A stretch of DNA of 32,055 bases from assembly GCA_025354825.1 (NCBI GenBank), contig JANXMC010000519.1, positions 1 to 32,055 of the forward strand, read 5' to 3'. The position numbers and the translations under genes were made by a program. Positions 9,225 to 17,092 of the stretch are shown here, one piece after another; positions within the stretch are counted from its first letter, which is position 1, and the number at the start of each line of letters is the position of its first letter. Under the pieces are notes generated by a model. It saw nothing but the letters and a program-made list of their open reading frames with translations, was not told the origin of the DNA and did no database searches. Source of the DNA: Myxococcales bacterium (GTDB lineage Bacteria; Myxococcota_A; Polyangia; Polyangiales; Polyangiaceae).

Positions 9225-9459
9225 CGATATCGCGATGCCCGACGAAGATGGCTACAGCCTCGTGCGTCGGATTCGAGCGATCGATGCCACGAACCAGGTC
9301 AGCCCGGTCCCCGTCATCGCGGTCAGCGCGCTCGCGCGCGACGGGGATCGCGCCGATGCGCTCGCGGCGGGCTTCGATGCCCACATCGCAAAACCGTTCG
9401 AGACCGAAGAGCTCGTCGCCGCAATCGAGAGACTAACGGCCGAGGCGAAGAGGCGATGA
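9211..9459 (+). pseudogene. Receiver-domain C-terminal half, detached from the kinase
   Basis: In the frame shifted relative to the kinase, VVISDIAMPDEDGYSLVRRI gives the second half of a CheY-like receiver: phosphoacceptor Asp at 9226-9228, then PVIAVSALA (Thr/Ser switch) and AHIAKPFETEELV (conserved Lys-Pro). The first half with the acidic pair is absent. It joins the kinase across a GTCGTG repeat (9208-9219: GTCGTG-T-GTCGTG region), consistent with a deletion that removed the kinase ATPase domain and the start of the receiver. A GTG at 9217 or ATG at 9235 could start translation, but the fold would be incomplete. Its stop overlaps the next gene's ATG. Confidence 0.75.
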
Positions 9460-10055
9460 GACGGAGCGAGCATCGATTTACGACGGCGATGTCGGCGGGC
9501 CTCGCCGCCCTCACAGCCACGATGTCGGCGCCGCTTCGAGCCGCAGCCCAAGAGTCGAACGATCCGCCGCGCCATGCTTCCGCCGTGGAGGCCCGCGCAA
9601 GCTACGACACGTCGGGTCTCGCCCTGCTGGGTGGCCTGGGCACTCAATACGGCTCGGCCGGGTTCACCGCGGAGTACTATTTGCCAATCGGCCCTTGGCC
9701 ACTTCACGTCGCCCCCTTTGCGAGCCTGGGGCGCTGGGTCATCGCAGGGACGAACGGCGCTTTCGCGCCCGCTGGAGGCGTGGCACTCGCGTTTGGCCAC
9801 CGTCATCGCATTTATGCCGATGTGAGCTTTGGGCCGATGCGATCGCAAACGCTGCAGCTCCACGGGACGGTCGTCGACGCGCGCCTCCTCTACGGTCTCG
9901 AAACTGGAATCGGCTGGGAGTACATGGCGGCTTCGGGCTTCACGCTACGCATTTTACCCCTCGGTCTCGCGGTGGGGCTCGATCCGCGCCTCCCCGCGGG
10001 CGGGCATACCGCCTACTACGCGCCCGCGGCCGCCATTGGGTGGAAGCTATGGTGA
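9456..10055 (+). CDS. Predicted outer-membrane beta-barrel protein
   Basis: The 199-residue product has a signal peptide (basic start MRRSEHR, hydrophobic core, cleavage near APLRAAAQE) and then alternating short strands rich in Gly and aromatics: GGLGTQYGSAGFTAEYYLPI, GGVALAFGHRHRIYADVSFG, LLYGLETGIGWEYMAASGFT. It ends in an aromatic residue (KLW), as many outer-membrane barrels do. I do not recognise a family. The ATG overlaps the receiver stop (ATGA) and its own stop overlaps the next gene, so the three are translationally coupled and it may be an output or sensor partner of the original histidine kinase locus. Confidence 0.65.
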   Translation: MRRSEHRFTTAMSAGLAALTATMSAPLRAAAQESNDPPRHASAVEARASYDTSGLALLGGLGTQYGSAGFTAEYYLPIGPWPLHVAPFASLGRWVIAGTNGAFAPAGGVALAFGHRHRIYADVSFGPMRSQTLQLHGTVVDARLLYGLETGIGWEYMAASGFTLRILPLGLAVGLDPRLPAGGHTAYYAPAAAIGWKLW

Positions 10056-11368
10056 GCCTCACAGATCGAGCTTCGTGGGCTCTGGCGCTTTTTCTCACGA
10101 GCGCGCTCACCATCGGTTGCCGAAAGGCGACCTGCGACGTGGAGCAGTGCGACATTCGCGAGGCCACCTGCCAGGCGGTCGCGGCCCACGCTGCGGCCTG
10201 TTTTCGCGGCGATTCGAGCGTGAGCACCCCCGTCACGGTGATACCGCGGAGCACGACGGGGGAAATGAGCACCCCGCCCACGAACGCGCAGGTCGAGGCC
10301 TACGTGCTCAATGCCAAGGCGCTCTCGCTGTACCTCTTGGCGAAGGCCGACGTCACGCTTCAGCAGACGTCGGCGCTCCAGTACCAACAGGTGGGGGCCT
10401 ACTATTCGTCGTCCACCAAGGCGATCACGATCATCGACGACGGCTACCCTCTCGACGGCTATTGGGCCGTCGCGATGCTGGTTCACGAAAACGTGCACGC
10501 CCTGCAAGACCGCGACGGGACGTTGGGAAAAACGTCTCCAAAGACCTTCGACGAAGGGATTGCCGTGAGCGCGCTCATCGAGGGGGAAGCGGCGTTCATC
10601 GAAGACCGCGCGACGCTTGCGATGTTCGGGACACGCGAAGACTCCTTCGCCTGGAACCCCATTTTCGACCACTGGCAGTCGGCGCAACGGAGCCGCGCCT
10701 TCGCCTCCGAGGTACCCCTCGCGCTGGAGTACAGCCATGTCTCCTACGCGTTCGGAGAGCCCATCGTTCGCGACGCGTATCTTCAAGGCGGCGAGGCGCG
10801 TGAGCGGAGCACAGTACAAACTCCCCCCCTTACGACCCGTCGTCTTTTGCAGAGGTCGTTGGGAGATCCAAAGGCCGATGGCGACGTGCGCGCGGCCCTC
10901 GAAGCGACGGCCGTCCCCGATCTCGGCGCGCCCTATTCGTTCTATTCGTCGGACGCTCTCGGCGCGTGGGCCCTCGAGCAGTTCTTGGGCCGCCTCGATC
11001 AGGTCGACCTCGGGCGCACTGCCGCTGCGGCGTTGGCGGGCGATACGTACGTCGTTCACATCGACGACACGCGTACCAACGTCGTCGGAACGTGGCACCT
11101 CCGCTTCGACGACGCGGCAACCGCGGCGGCGGTCCTCGCAGCCGTGAGTGGCCGTTTGCCTTGGCGGGTGTGGCAGACCGGGGCCGACGTCGTCCTCGTG
11201 GGCGCGTCGAACGGTACGTTTCTCGAGCGCCTACCCAACCAGCCGCCGCTCGGCCCGCTCCCCGCGGCGAGCCCCGCAGCTGCGGCGACCACCACGGCCT
11301 CGGCGGGGCCGCGCGATGCGCGAACCGTGGTCTGCGCGCCGGACCAAGCGGCGGTGACGAATCGCTGA
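10049..11368 (+). CDS. Lipoprotein with zincin-like HExxH motif
   Basis: I chose the ATG at 10049, which overlaps the preceding stop by 7 bases; it gives a signal peptide (ASWALALFLTSALTIGC) with a lipobox Cys. The 439-residue protein has LVHENVHALQD at 144-154, an HExxH zinc motif (H146, E147, H150), and about 30 residues later EGEAAFIED (E178, E180), where a third zinc ligand of gluzincins would sit. A second conserved-looking block is AYLQGGEARERS, followed by a C-terminal alpha/beta part. The tail is Ala/Pro-rich. I infer a surface or periplasmic metalloprotease-like protein of unrecognised family; the activity is untested. It seems to be the last gene of the REC-barrel-peptidase chain. 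Confidence 0.65.
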   Translation: MVSLTDRASWALALFLTSALTIGCRKATCDVEQCDIREATCQAVAAHAAACFRGDSSVSTPVTVIPRSTTGEMSTPPTNAQVEAYVLNAKALSLYLLAKADVTLQQTSALQYQQVGAYYSSSTKAITIIDDGYPLDGYWAVAMLVHENVHALQDRDGTLGKTSPKTFDEGIAVSALIEGEAAFIEDRATLAMFGTREDSFAWNPIFDHWQSAQRSRAFASEVPLALEYSHVSYAFGEPIVRDAYLQGGEARERSTVQTPPLTTRRLLQRSLGDPKADGDVRAALEATAVPDLGAPYSFYSSDALGAWALEQFLGRLDQVDLGRTAAAALAGDTYVVHIDDTRTNVVGTWHLRFDDAATAAAVLAAVSGRLPWRVWQTGADVVLVGASNGTFLERLPNQPPLGPLPAASPAAAATTTASAGPRDARTVVCAPDQAAVTNR

Positions 11369-11467
11369 GGCGTCTATTTCAGCGGATGCAGCGAACGCCG
11401 CCCACGCATCGAGCTTAGGAGAACGCGGCAAGCTCGCAATTCCCCCCGCGCGGCACGCGAACGGTTC

Positions 11468-11845
11468 GTGATTCATCCTACCAACTGCGGAATGGATCTC
11501 TTCACGGACGGCGTGCTTCGTAATCTCCTTTCGACGAGCCTCGAGACGGCGGGGCCCGCGGGCGGTGAGCCCGGTCGCGCTGGGCGAACGTCCTCGCGGC
11601 AGAGGCGTGACCCCTCCGAGGGGGGGCGTAGCATCCAACAGTTCGTGCGCTGGGTTTACGAAACAGACGGAATCGCGGATGGGCTCGTTGTCATGCACCG
11701 CGACGACGTGTGCAGGCTCGCGGAATGCGTTGCGCTCGCCCCGGAGTTGGTCGTTCTTTTCGACCGCCACGAGGGGCACATCAAAGCGTATTGGCACCTG
11801 GCGAACGGCGCGTTCCTCTGCGAATCGGAGGTCGGCGAAGCGTGA
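11468..11845 (+). CDS. Hypothetical protein
   Basis: This frame opens with GTG at 11468 (or ATG at 11491, MDLFTDGVLRNLL). The middle is low-complexity (Gly/Arg-rich), but the C-terminal half SIQQFVRWVYETDGIADGLV and ELVVLFDRHEGHIKAYWHLA has balanced composition and normal GC-rich third positions, suggesting real coding. An antisense frame of similar size exists but gives Arg-rich nonsense. I recognise no family, signal or membrane segment. An AGGAGAA near 11416 is too far to serve as the ribosome site. Confidence 0.4.
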   Translation: MIHPTNCGMDLFTDGVLRNLLSTSLETAGPAGGEPGRAGRTSSRQRRDPSEGGRSIQQFVRWVYETDGIADGLVVMHRDDVCRLAECVALAPELVVLFDRHEGHIKAYWHLANGAFLCESEVGEA

Positions 11846-11937
11846 GCGGCGCGATTGGTATGCCTTCGTGAGAAGCCGCCGTAGCACCACGTGGCGCGTC
11901 GCCTCGGCCACGGTGCCAACGTCGCGCTTCCGAGGGG

Positions 11938-12144
11938 TTGCGCGCGCGATGCGCCTCCGTCGTCTTCGCGGTACTTGCCAATCGACGGAACATCTCCGAA
12001 TGGGAGAGTCCGCGCGGCGCTACACAGAAGACGCTCCGCTCGCGCCGGATCGAGCCGTTCCTACTGCGCGCGCGTCGGAGAGAGGCCGAGATTACGCCTG
12101 CGGAGCGGTTGCGGCGCCGGCGTAGGGTGCAGGCGAGCCTGTAG
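11938..12144 (+). pseudogene. Possible C-terminal fragment of an unrecognised protein
   Basis: From a TTG at 11938 the frame reads NRRNISEWESPRGATQKTLR, RIEPFLLRARRREAEITPAE and RLRRRRRVQASL. It has ordered, charged-helix composition and G/C-rich wobble positions, unlike the flanking 90 bases, but lacks a convincing start or ribosome site. It reads like the end of a larger helical protein whose front is missing. Apart from this and the preceding ORF, 11369-12155 shows nothing. Confidence 0.35.
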
Positions 12145-12155
12145 CCCCCGCTCGA

Positions 12156-12545
12156 TTACCCGAGCTTGGCGAACAGGCTCACGTGGTTCCCATCGGGATC
12201 GATGACGACGGCGTAGCGCTGCCCCCAAACGGCGTCCCACGGAGCTTTGTGCCCTGCGTAACCCGCCTTCACGACCGCCGAAAACGTCGCGTCGACCTCG
12301 GCGGGGGAGTCACACAAAAACGCGAGCTCCATTCGCTGCCCTTCGGGTTCCACCCAATTCGGATTGAGCTCTTTCGCCATGGCGAGGGCGTTCCACGAGA
12401 TCCGGTATCCGTTCTTCGTGATGATTTCGGTATACGGCGACCCTGCGGCGGGCGGCGGCGCGTCGAGGCCCAAGAGTTTGTAGAAGGCGAGCGATACTTC
12501 GATATCGCGAGCGACGATTCCTATCATGTCGGGGCGGAGGCTCAT
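12156..12545 (-). CDS. VOC-superfamily (glyoxalase/bleomycin-resistance fold) protein
   Basis: A single vicinal-oxygen-chelate module of 129 residues: MIGIVARDIEVSLAFYKLLG opens the first beta-alpha-beta unit, and YAVVIDPDGNHVSLFAKLG closes the second. The ATG at 12545 overlaps the end of the AraC gene (ATGA), with AAGGA upstream in the AraC coding sequence. The first metal-ligand position (His in glyoxalase I) is not His here, so metal-dependent isomerase activity is doubtful; a binding or resistance role is possible. Being coupled to the AraC regulator suggests it is that regulator's co-transcribed effector. Confidence 0.85.
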   Translation of the reverse strand: MSLRPDMIGIVARDIEVSLAFYKLLGLDAPPPAAGSPYTEIITKNGYRISWNALAMAKELNPNWVEPEGQRMELAFLCDSPAEVDATFSAVVKAGYAGHKAPWDAVWGQRYAVVIDPDGNHVSLFAKLG

Positions 12546-13405
12546 ACAAACGTCCTTTCGGAGAGGGGCAGCGTGGGGAGGAGGGCACTTTGGCCCTTCT
12601 CCGGCCCCGCCGGCTTGTACGAAAACGACATTCGCTCGCGGTACAGCTCGCTTGGCGTAACCCCCGCGAGGCTCTTCACCTCGCGCGCCATATGAGGTTG
12701 ATCGGCGTACACGCAGTCGACGGCGATCCGCGCCCAGGGCGGCGAGGTGGTGAGCGTGTCGAGGCAAGCGCAGAGAGATTGCAGGCGAAATGCGCGGGCG
12801 AGCGTCTTTGGAGGGATGCCGACGCGCTCGTCGAAGAGGCGTAAAAGCTGTCGCTCGCCGACGCAGGCGCGGCGCGCGACTTCGACAATGGGCAGCGCGC
12901 CGTGGGTCGCCTCGAGCAGGTTTACGGCGTGACGAACGCGGTCTTCGGGCGTGCGAACGTGGGCGAGGCGAGCAAGGAGGAACGCGTCCAGAACGTCGGC
13001 CACTGCGCGGGGAGGGGGCGCGCCCGATGCGGAGCGCGACGCCCGGGCGATCCGCTCGCCGAGGGCTTCGAAACCGGTGAGGCCAAGGGTTTCGGGCGAG
13101 ACGGTCGCGTCGCGAAGCGCGCCCGATTCGATACCGAAGAATGCGAACGCTTCCCCCGGCCGAAAGCGTACACCAACGGCGTTTTCGAGCGGCGCATCGG
13201 GGGCGACGATGGCGCTCGTCATCGTCCCCACCACGGTGGCCTCGAGCCTCTTTTCGCCGACCCAAATGAGGATATCCATCGCCCCGTCGGGGAGCACGCG
13301 ATGGGGCGCGGTTGGCGCTGCGAGCCGTGCGGGCGCCTCCATGATCCAGAAGCAGGCGACATGGCGCCGAAGGGGGGGCGCGGGGTGGAGCTCGCGGTAG
13401 CTCAC
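12542..13405 (-). CDS. AraC-family transcriptional regulator
   Basis: The 287-residue protein has an N-terminal sensor domain of the DUF6597 type (YRELHPAPPLRRHVACFWIM, then HRVLPDGAMDILIW and GVRFRPGEAFAFFG) and a C-terminal AraC DNA-binding domain. Its first helix-turn-helix is EVARRACVGERQLLRLFDER and its second is IAVDCVYADQPHMAREVKSL, ending in AGVTPSELYRE. It overlaps the glyoxalase-fold gene by 4 bases and its own start overlaps the stop of the small lipoprotein-like frame, forming a three-frame chain on the minus strand. The ligand is unknown. Regulation of its own operon is the usual arrangement. Confidence 0.85.
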   Translation of the reverse strand: MSYRELHPAPPLRRHVACFWIMEAPARLAAPTAPHRVLPDGAMDILIWVGEKRLEATVVGTMTSAIVAPDAPLENAVGVRFRPGEAFAFFGIESGALRDATVSPETLGLTGFEALGERIARASRSASGAPPPRAVADVLDAFLLARLAHVRTPEDRVRHAVNLLEATHGALPIVEVARRACVGERQLLRLFDERVGIPPKTLARAFRLQSLCACLDTLTTSPPWARIAVDCVYADQPHMAREVKSLAGVTPSELYRERMSFSYKPAGPEKGQSALLPTLPLSERTFV

Positions 13406-13689
13406 GACGAGCTTTGGCGCCGGCGCGAGGCGCGCGCTTCAGGGGCGCGGCGGAACTTGCCAGCGCGCGGGGAGCTGGCGAAGCACGGTGAGCGGCCGTC
13501 CAACCACGTCGTCGCCGCCGCCGGGGCGTGGAGCGCCGTTCGGGGGGGGAGCGCCGGTGCCGACGCGACCACCGCCGCGGGTGTCACCGCGACGGTGGTA
13601 GCCGACGACGAGGTTGCCGTACTGCACCCCGCTGCGCTTTCGAGCAGGAGCCACGCCGCGCCCGCGATGGCGAGGCGCGGATAGCGCAC
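13402..13689 (-). CDS. Small lipoprotein-like hypothetical
   Basis: From a GTG at 13689 the frame gives a signal-like start (VRYPRLAIAGAAWLLLESAAGCS) with a lipobox Cys and a Ser/Thr/Ala/Val-rich stretch after it. The last 30 residues turn Arg/Ser-rich and look out of frame, so the real gene may be frameshifted or shortened. The stop overlaps the AraC start by 4 bases. A longer frame to 13773 is excluded because it would run through the tRNA. No family is recognised. Confidence 0.35.
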   Translation of the reverse strand: MRYPRLAIAGAAWLLLESAAGCSTATSSSATTVAVTPAAVVASAPALPPRTALHAPAAATTWLDGRSPCFASSPRAGKFRRAPEARASRRRQSSS

Positions 13690-13719
13690 TACGAGCGGCC
13701 GCTCACTTGGAAGTACTGC

Positions 13720-13805
13720 GGAGACGAAGGGATTCGAACCCCCGGTACCCTTGCGGATACACATGATTTCCAATCATGCACCTTCGACCACTCGGTCACG
13801 TCTCC
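13720..13805 (-). tRNA. tRNA-Ser(GGA): tRNA-Ser (anticodon GGA)
   Basis: The 86-base minus-strand sequence folds as a class II tRNA. The acceptor stem is GGAGACG with CGTCTCC, the D arm holds GACCGAGTGGTCGAAGG, the anticodon stem ATGATT pairs with AATCAT around loop TGGAA (anticodon GGA at 13771-13769), a long variable arm follows, and the T arm is GGGGGTTCGAATCCC. The long variable arm and GGA identify serine (UCC/UCU codons). CCA is not encoded at the 3' end. It stands alone between the lipoprotein-like frame and the glycosylase gene. Confidence 0.95.
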
Positions 13806-13875
13806 GTCCCTCGTCCGTTCCCGGTTGGGGGACGCACTAGCTAGCATACCGCCTGGCTCCCGGTCGAAGCCAAAA

Positions 13876-14601
13876 TCACGGGATTGCGACCCCCTGCTTC
13901 CGTAAGCCCGCCTCGGCCGCCTCCGCCCAGCCGCGGTTGGCGAGTGGGCTGGCGGGGCTCGGGTGGAGGACGGTGCCGATGGTGATGGGGAGCCCGTCGA
14001 GCGCTTCGGCGGCGCGCTTCTCGGCGAAGGCGCCGATGCCGATGACGTGCGAGGGCTTGAGCGTGGCGACGATTCGGCGGAGCGCCTCGTCGCATGGGGC
14101 GTAGAGCGCCGCGCGCTCTTTAGGGGTGAGCTTGTCCGGCGTGAGGTTCTTGCCGCCCCCCTCCATGAAGAGGAGCGGGCAGTAGTTCACCACGAAAAAA
14201 CGCTTGAAAAAGGCGTCTGCCGTGACGAATCGCGCTTTCGCCCACCCCCAGAAACGCGCGCCGCTCACCTCGCTGCGCGGGCTGTCCATCCCCACGATGG
14301 GGCGCGCCGGGTGCTCTTTCTTGGGCTTCGAGACCAGTCCCGTGATGCCGAGAAAATCGCGGACGAGGGCCGGATCGCCGAAGGGGACGCCGGTTTGCGC
14401 CATGCCGAAGGGGCCGGGGTTCATTCCGAGGAAGAGCGCCTCTTTGGGGGCGGCGCCCCATTTCGCGAGGTACGCCTCGTGGGGGCCGCGCGCGTACGCG
14501 AGCGGGTTGTAAACGAACGCCACGGGCGTCGCGGCCGGGCCTTGGAAGCGGAGACGATCGACGGACGCCGAGAGATCGCGCGAGATGGCGGCGAGAGACA
14601 T
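13876..14601 (-). CDS. SMUG1-type uracil-DNA glycosylase
   Basis: The 241-residue protein carries the SMUG1 active-site motif GMNPGPFGMAQTGVPFGD, the conserved RFWGWAKA and FVVNYCPLLFMEGGG segments, and the DNA-intercalation motif HPSPASP near the C-terminus. SMUG1 enzymes remove uracil and oxidised pyrimidines from DNA in base-excision repair. SMUG1 is best known from animals, with a bacterial branch (family 3 UDG) in scattered groups including myxobacteria. The ATG at 14601 (MSLAAISRDLSASV) has AAAGG about 8 bases before it and is preferred over upstream in-frame Mets. Divergent to the methyltransferase gene, with 166 bases between. Confidence 0.9.
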   Translation of the reverse strand: MSLAAISRDLSASVDRLRFQGPAATPVAFVYNPLAYARGPHEAYLAKWGAAPKEALFLGMNPGPFGMAQTGVPFGDPALVRDFLGITGLVSKPKKEHPARPIVGMDSPRSEVSGARFWGWAKARFVTADAFFKRFFVVNYCPLLFMEGGGKNLTPDKLTPKERAALYAPCDEALRRIVATLKPSHVIGIGAFAEKRAAEALDGLPITIGTVLHPSPASPLANRGWAEAAEAGLRKQGVAIP

Positions 14602-14767
14602 GGCCTTTGCCTTTACAAGCCCCCGCCGGCCAGCGGGAGGGGGCGCTTTCGAATCGCCGTTCGCGTGCGGCGCAATTCCGCGACGGAATGTGGCGAGAGC
14701 GGACCTCACGCGTCGTGCCTCCGAGCGCTCACGGTGCTGAGATCGGTGTGACCATCGCGTCGCGGGC

Positions 14768-15757
14768 ATGCAGCACGGGGCGGCCCGATCCGTGCGAACG
14801 CGTTTTGGTGTGAGCCTACGCATCCACCACGAACCGCTCGTCGAGCTCGGTCGAGCTCTGCTACGCCAAGGCTACAGCTTCATCACGCCGACGCCTGAAA
14901 CCCATCGCCGCGCCAACCGAAACGCCGAGGCGCGAGGCCGCGCGCGGGGGTCGTCGCTCCGAGATGTCTTTGGGTGGAATCGCCCCTTCGACCAGGGCGC
15001 ATTGCCGAGCCCCTTGCTGTCTCTGCTGCGCGACGCAAATGCGCTCGATGTCCGTCAAGATGACCTGCGATCACGCGTTCGGTTCTCGACGCTCGGGGGT
15101 CGAGCCTTCGCCCACGGGAGCTATCCGACCGTTGAGGACGACGCTGTCTTCTTCGGTCCGGACACGTATCGATTTTGCTCTCTCATCACGAGCAACATGG
15201 TCCCGTGCGCGCGCGTCGCCGACATCGGATGCGGCTCGGGCGCAGGCGGAATCGTCGCATCGCGCTTTGCCCGAGACGTGGTGCTTTCGGACATCAATGA
15301 CAGCGCGCTCGCCCTCGCGCGGGTGAATGCAGCAATCGCTGGGCTCGAGCGCGTGGAGGCCGTGCGCAGCGACGTCCTCGCATCGGTCGATGGATCGTTC
15401 GACTGCATCGTCGCCAATCCGCCCTACCTCGCCGATGCCGCCGCGCGCGCGTACCGCCATGGGGGAGACGACCTTGGGTCGGAGCTTTCGTTGCGAATCG
15501 CGCGCGAATCGCTCGACCGCCTCGCTCCCGGAGGGCGGCTCATTCTGTACACAGGCGCCGCCATCGTGGACGGCGTCGACGTAATTCAGCGAGGTTTGCT
15601 GCCGCTGCTCACCGAGCGTGGCGCCACGTATACGTATGAGGAGATCGACCCCGACGTATTTGGAGAAGAGCTAGACCTAGCTGCCTATCAAAACGTCGAT
15701 CGGATCGCCGCCGTGGGCCTCGTGGCCGTGATGCCAATGACGTCAGGAGCCCGATGA
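14768..15757 (+). CDS. SAM-dependent methyltransferase with NPPY motif
   Basis: Motif I VADIGCGSGAGGI (about residues 152-164), the acidic SAM-ribose site LSDIND, and IVANPPYLADAAARAY (NPPY) identify a class I methyltransferase of the HemK/RsmC type, which methylates planar sp2 nitrogen (glutamine amide, adenine or guanine amine). The N-terminal 130 residues (SSLRDVFGWNRPFDQGALPS) form a substrate domain, not the usual PrmC helical bundle, so a release-factor role is unlikely. The ATG at 14768 or a GTG at 14810 (VSLRIHHEPL) may be the start. Its last 4 bases overlap the ATP-grasp ATG, so the two are translationally coupled, which suggests small-molecule rather than rRNA or protein methylation. 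Confidence 0.75.
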   Translation: MQHGAARSVRTRFGVSLRIHHEPLVELGRALLRQGYSFITPTPETHRRANRNAEARGRARGSSLRDVFGWNRPFDQGALPSPLLSLLRDANALDVRQDDLRSRVRFSTLGGRAFAHGSYPTVEDDAVFFGPDTYRFCSLITSNMVPCARVADIGCGSGAGGIVASRFARDVVLSDINDSALALARVNAAIAGLERVEAVRSDVLASVDGSFDCIVANPPYLADAAARAYRHGGDDLGSELSLRIARESLDRLAPGGRLILYTGAAIVDGVDVIQRGLLPLLTERGATYTYEEIDPDVFGEELDLAAYQNVDRIAAVGLVAVMPMTSGAR

Positions 15758-17049
15758 AGTTCATTGTTTCGACGCAGGATTACGTGGGATTAGGCTTCGC
15801 CGTGCGCCTTGGTGCCGAAGGGCACGAGGTGATTTTGGCTACGAATCCGTCTCCCGAAGCGCTCTCTCCCCGGAGACGCGAGGCCTACGACCGCGTGGGA
15901 GACGGCCTGGTGGCGAAGGCGACTTTGCGCGATCTGTTGGCGCGGCGCGAGTCGCTGCGCGACGCCTATTGGATTTGGGACTTCAACCACTCTGTCGACG
16001 AGAACGAGCTTCTGCGCGCAGAGGGCTTCAAAGTGTTTGGAGGCGGCGCCCACGCGAACACGATGGAGCACGATCGGGCGAAGTGCCTCGCGCTCGTCGA
16101 AGCGCAAGGGCTCAAAGCGCCCCCGTCGACGCGGTTCGACGACCCGAACGCCGCAATCGCGTTTCTCAACGAGAACCCTTCGATCGCGTACGTGTACAAA
16201 CCGGACGAAGGGGAGAGCTTCGAGACGTTCGTGCCCGAGGCGGAGGAACCTGCGGACGCGAATGAAGAGCTTCGCGTGCATCTCGCGGCGAGCACCCACG
16301 CGGGGGCTTTCATTCTGCAAGAGCGGAAGGAGGGCGTAGAGACGAACGCGGAGGTGTGGTTTCAAAACGGCGAGCCTGTCTTCGCGTTCATGGCGATCGA
16401 GTGCAAGAAGAACTGCGCTCTCGATTTAGGCCACTTCGTAGGGTGCGCCTTCAACTACGCGTTCGTCGTACCGCTCGAATGCCGCGCCGTGCAGGAGGTC
16501 ATGGGCAAGCTTTTCCCCTTCTACCGCGCGATGAAATACACCGGCTTTGGCGACGCGAATTTCATTGCCGCAAGAGACGGGATCTGGTTCCTCGAGAAGT
16601 GCGAACGATTTGGGTACAATTCCCACCCCAATTTGTTCTGGAATCTCTCGCGCCATGGGATGGGAGAGGTGATCGCGAGCCTGGTCGACGGCACGTTCAA
16701 GCCCGATTTCGCCGAAGGTTTCGGGGCGTCGCTTCTCATGTCGACGAAAGAGGGGGCGCCGGGTGGGCACGCCATTCAGTTCCCGCCCAAGCTCGAGAGC
16801 TCGCTCTTCTATTGGGATGTGCTTAAAAGGGACGGCCTGTACCTAACGGCCGGCTACGACGCCGACGGCTACGTACTGCTGGTGAATGCCCACGGATTCA
16901 CGATGGAAACGGCCTGGCAGTCGGTCCTTCAGAAGGCGAGTCAAATTCGCTTCCCCTATCGGCACTACCGCGCTGATGGCGACCAGACCAACTATCCATC
17001 GAGCCCGATTCGCAGGTACGAGGCGCTCAAGGCCATGGGGTATATCTGA
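15754..17049 (+). CDS. PurD-like ATP-grasp ligase
   Basis: The 431-residue protein starts MKFIVSTQDYVGLGFAVRLG (Rossmann-like pre-ATP-grasp domain), then has HDRAKCLALVEAQGLKAP, AYVYKPDEGES (ATP-binding lysine strand), AGAFILQERKEGVETNAEVW (central strand, ligating Glu) and YTGFGDANFIAA with WFLEKCERFGYNSHP (Mg-binding Glu/Asn). This is the layout of phosphoribosylamine-glycine ligase (PurD) relatives, but the RFGDPE signature of true PurD is changed to RFGYNSHPN, and the setting is not purine synthesis. ATP-grasp ligases join a carboxylate to an amine through an acyl phosphate. Start and stop overlap or abut the methyltransferase and oxidase genes. I infer amide-bond formation in a small-molecule pathway; substrates are unknown. 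Confidence 0.75.
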   Translation: MKFIVSTQDYVGLGFAVRLGAEGHEVILATNPSPEALSPRRREAYDRVGDGLVAKATLRDLLARRESLRDAYWIWDFNHSVDENELLRAEGFKVFGGGAHANTMEHDRAKCLALVEAQGLKAPPSTRFDDPNAAIAFLNENPSIAYVYKPDEGESFETFVPEAEEPADANEELRVHLAASTHAGAFILQERKEGVETNAEVWFQNGEPVFAFMAIECKKNCALDLGHFVGCAFNYAFVVPLECRAVQEVMGKLFPFYRAMKYTGFGDANFIAARDGIWFLEKCERFGYNSHPNLFWNLSRHGMGEVIASLVDGTFKPDFAEGFGASLLMSTKEGAPGGHAIQFPPKLESSLFYWDVLKRDGLYLTAGYDADGYVLLVNAHGFTMETAWQSVLQKASQIRFPYRHYRADGDQTNYPSSPIRRYEALKAMGYI

Positions 17050-17092
17050 GCTGCACGGCCCAAAGGGGATCGAGGGCGTTGCCGAGGCGCCA

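Noticed and set aside
11231-11911. 226-codon minus-strand frame across the hypothetical gene at 11468
   Set aside because: The composition is Arg-rich with no start signal, and it overlaps the end of the well-supported lipoprotein gene.
13690-13773. Extension of the small lipoprotein frame to an ATG at 13773
   Set aside because: It would run through the tRNA-Ser gene; the internal GTG at 13689 is used.
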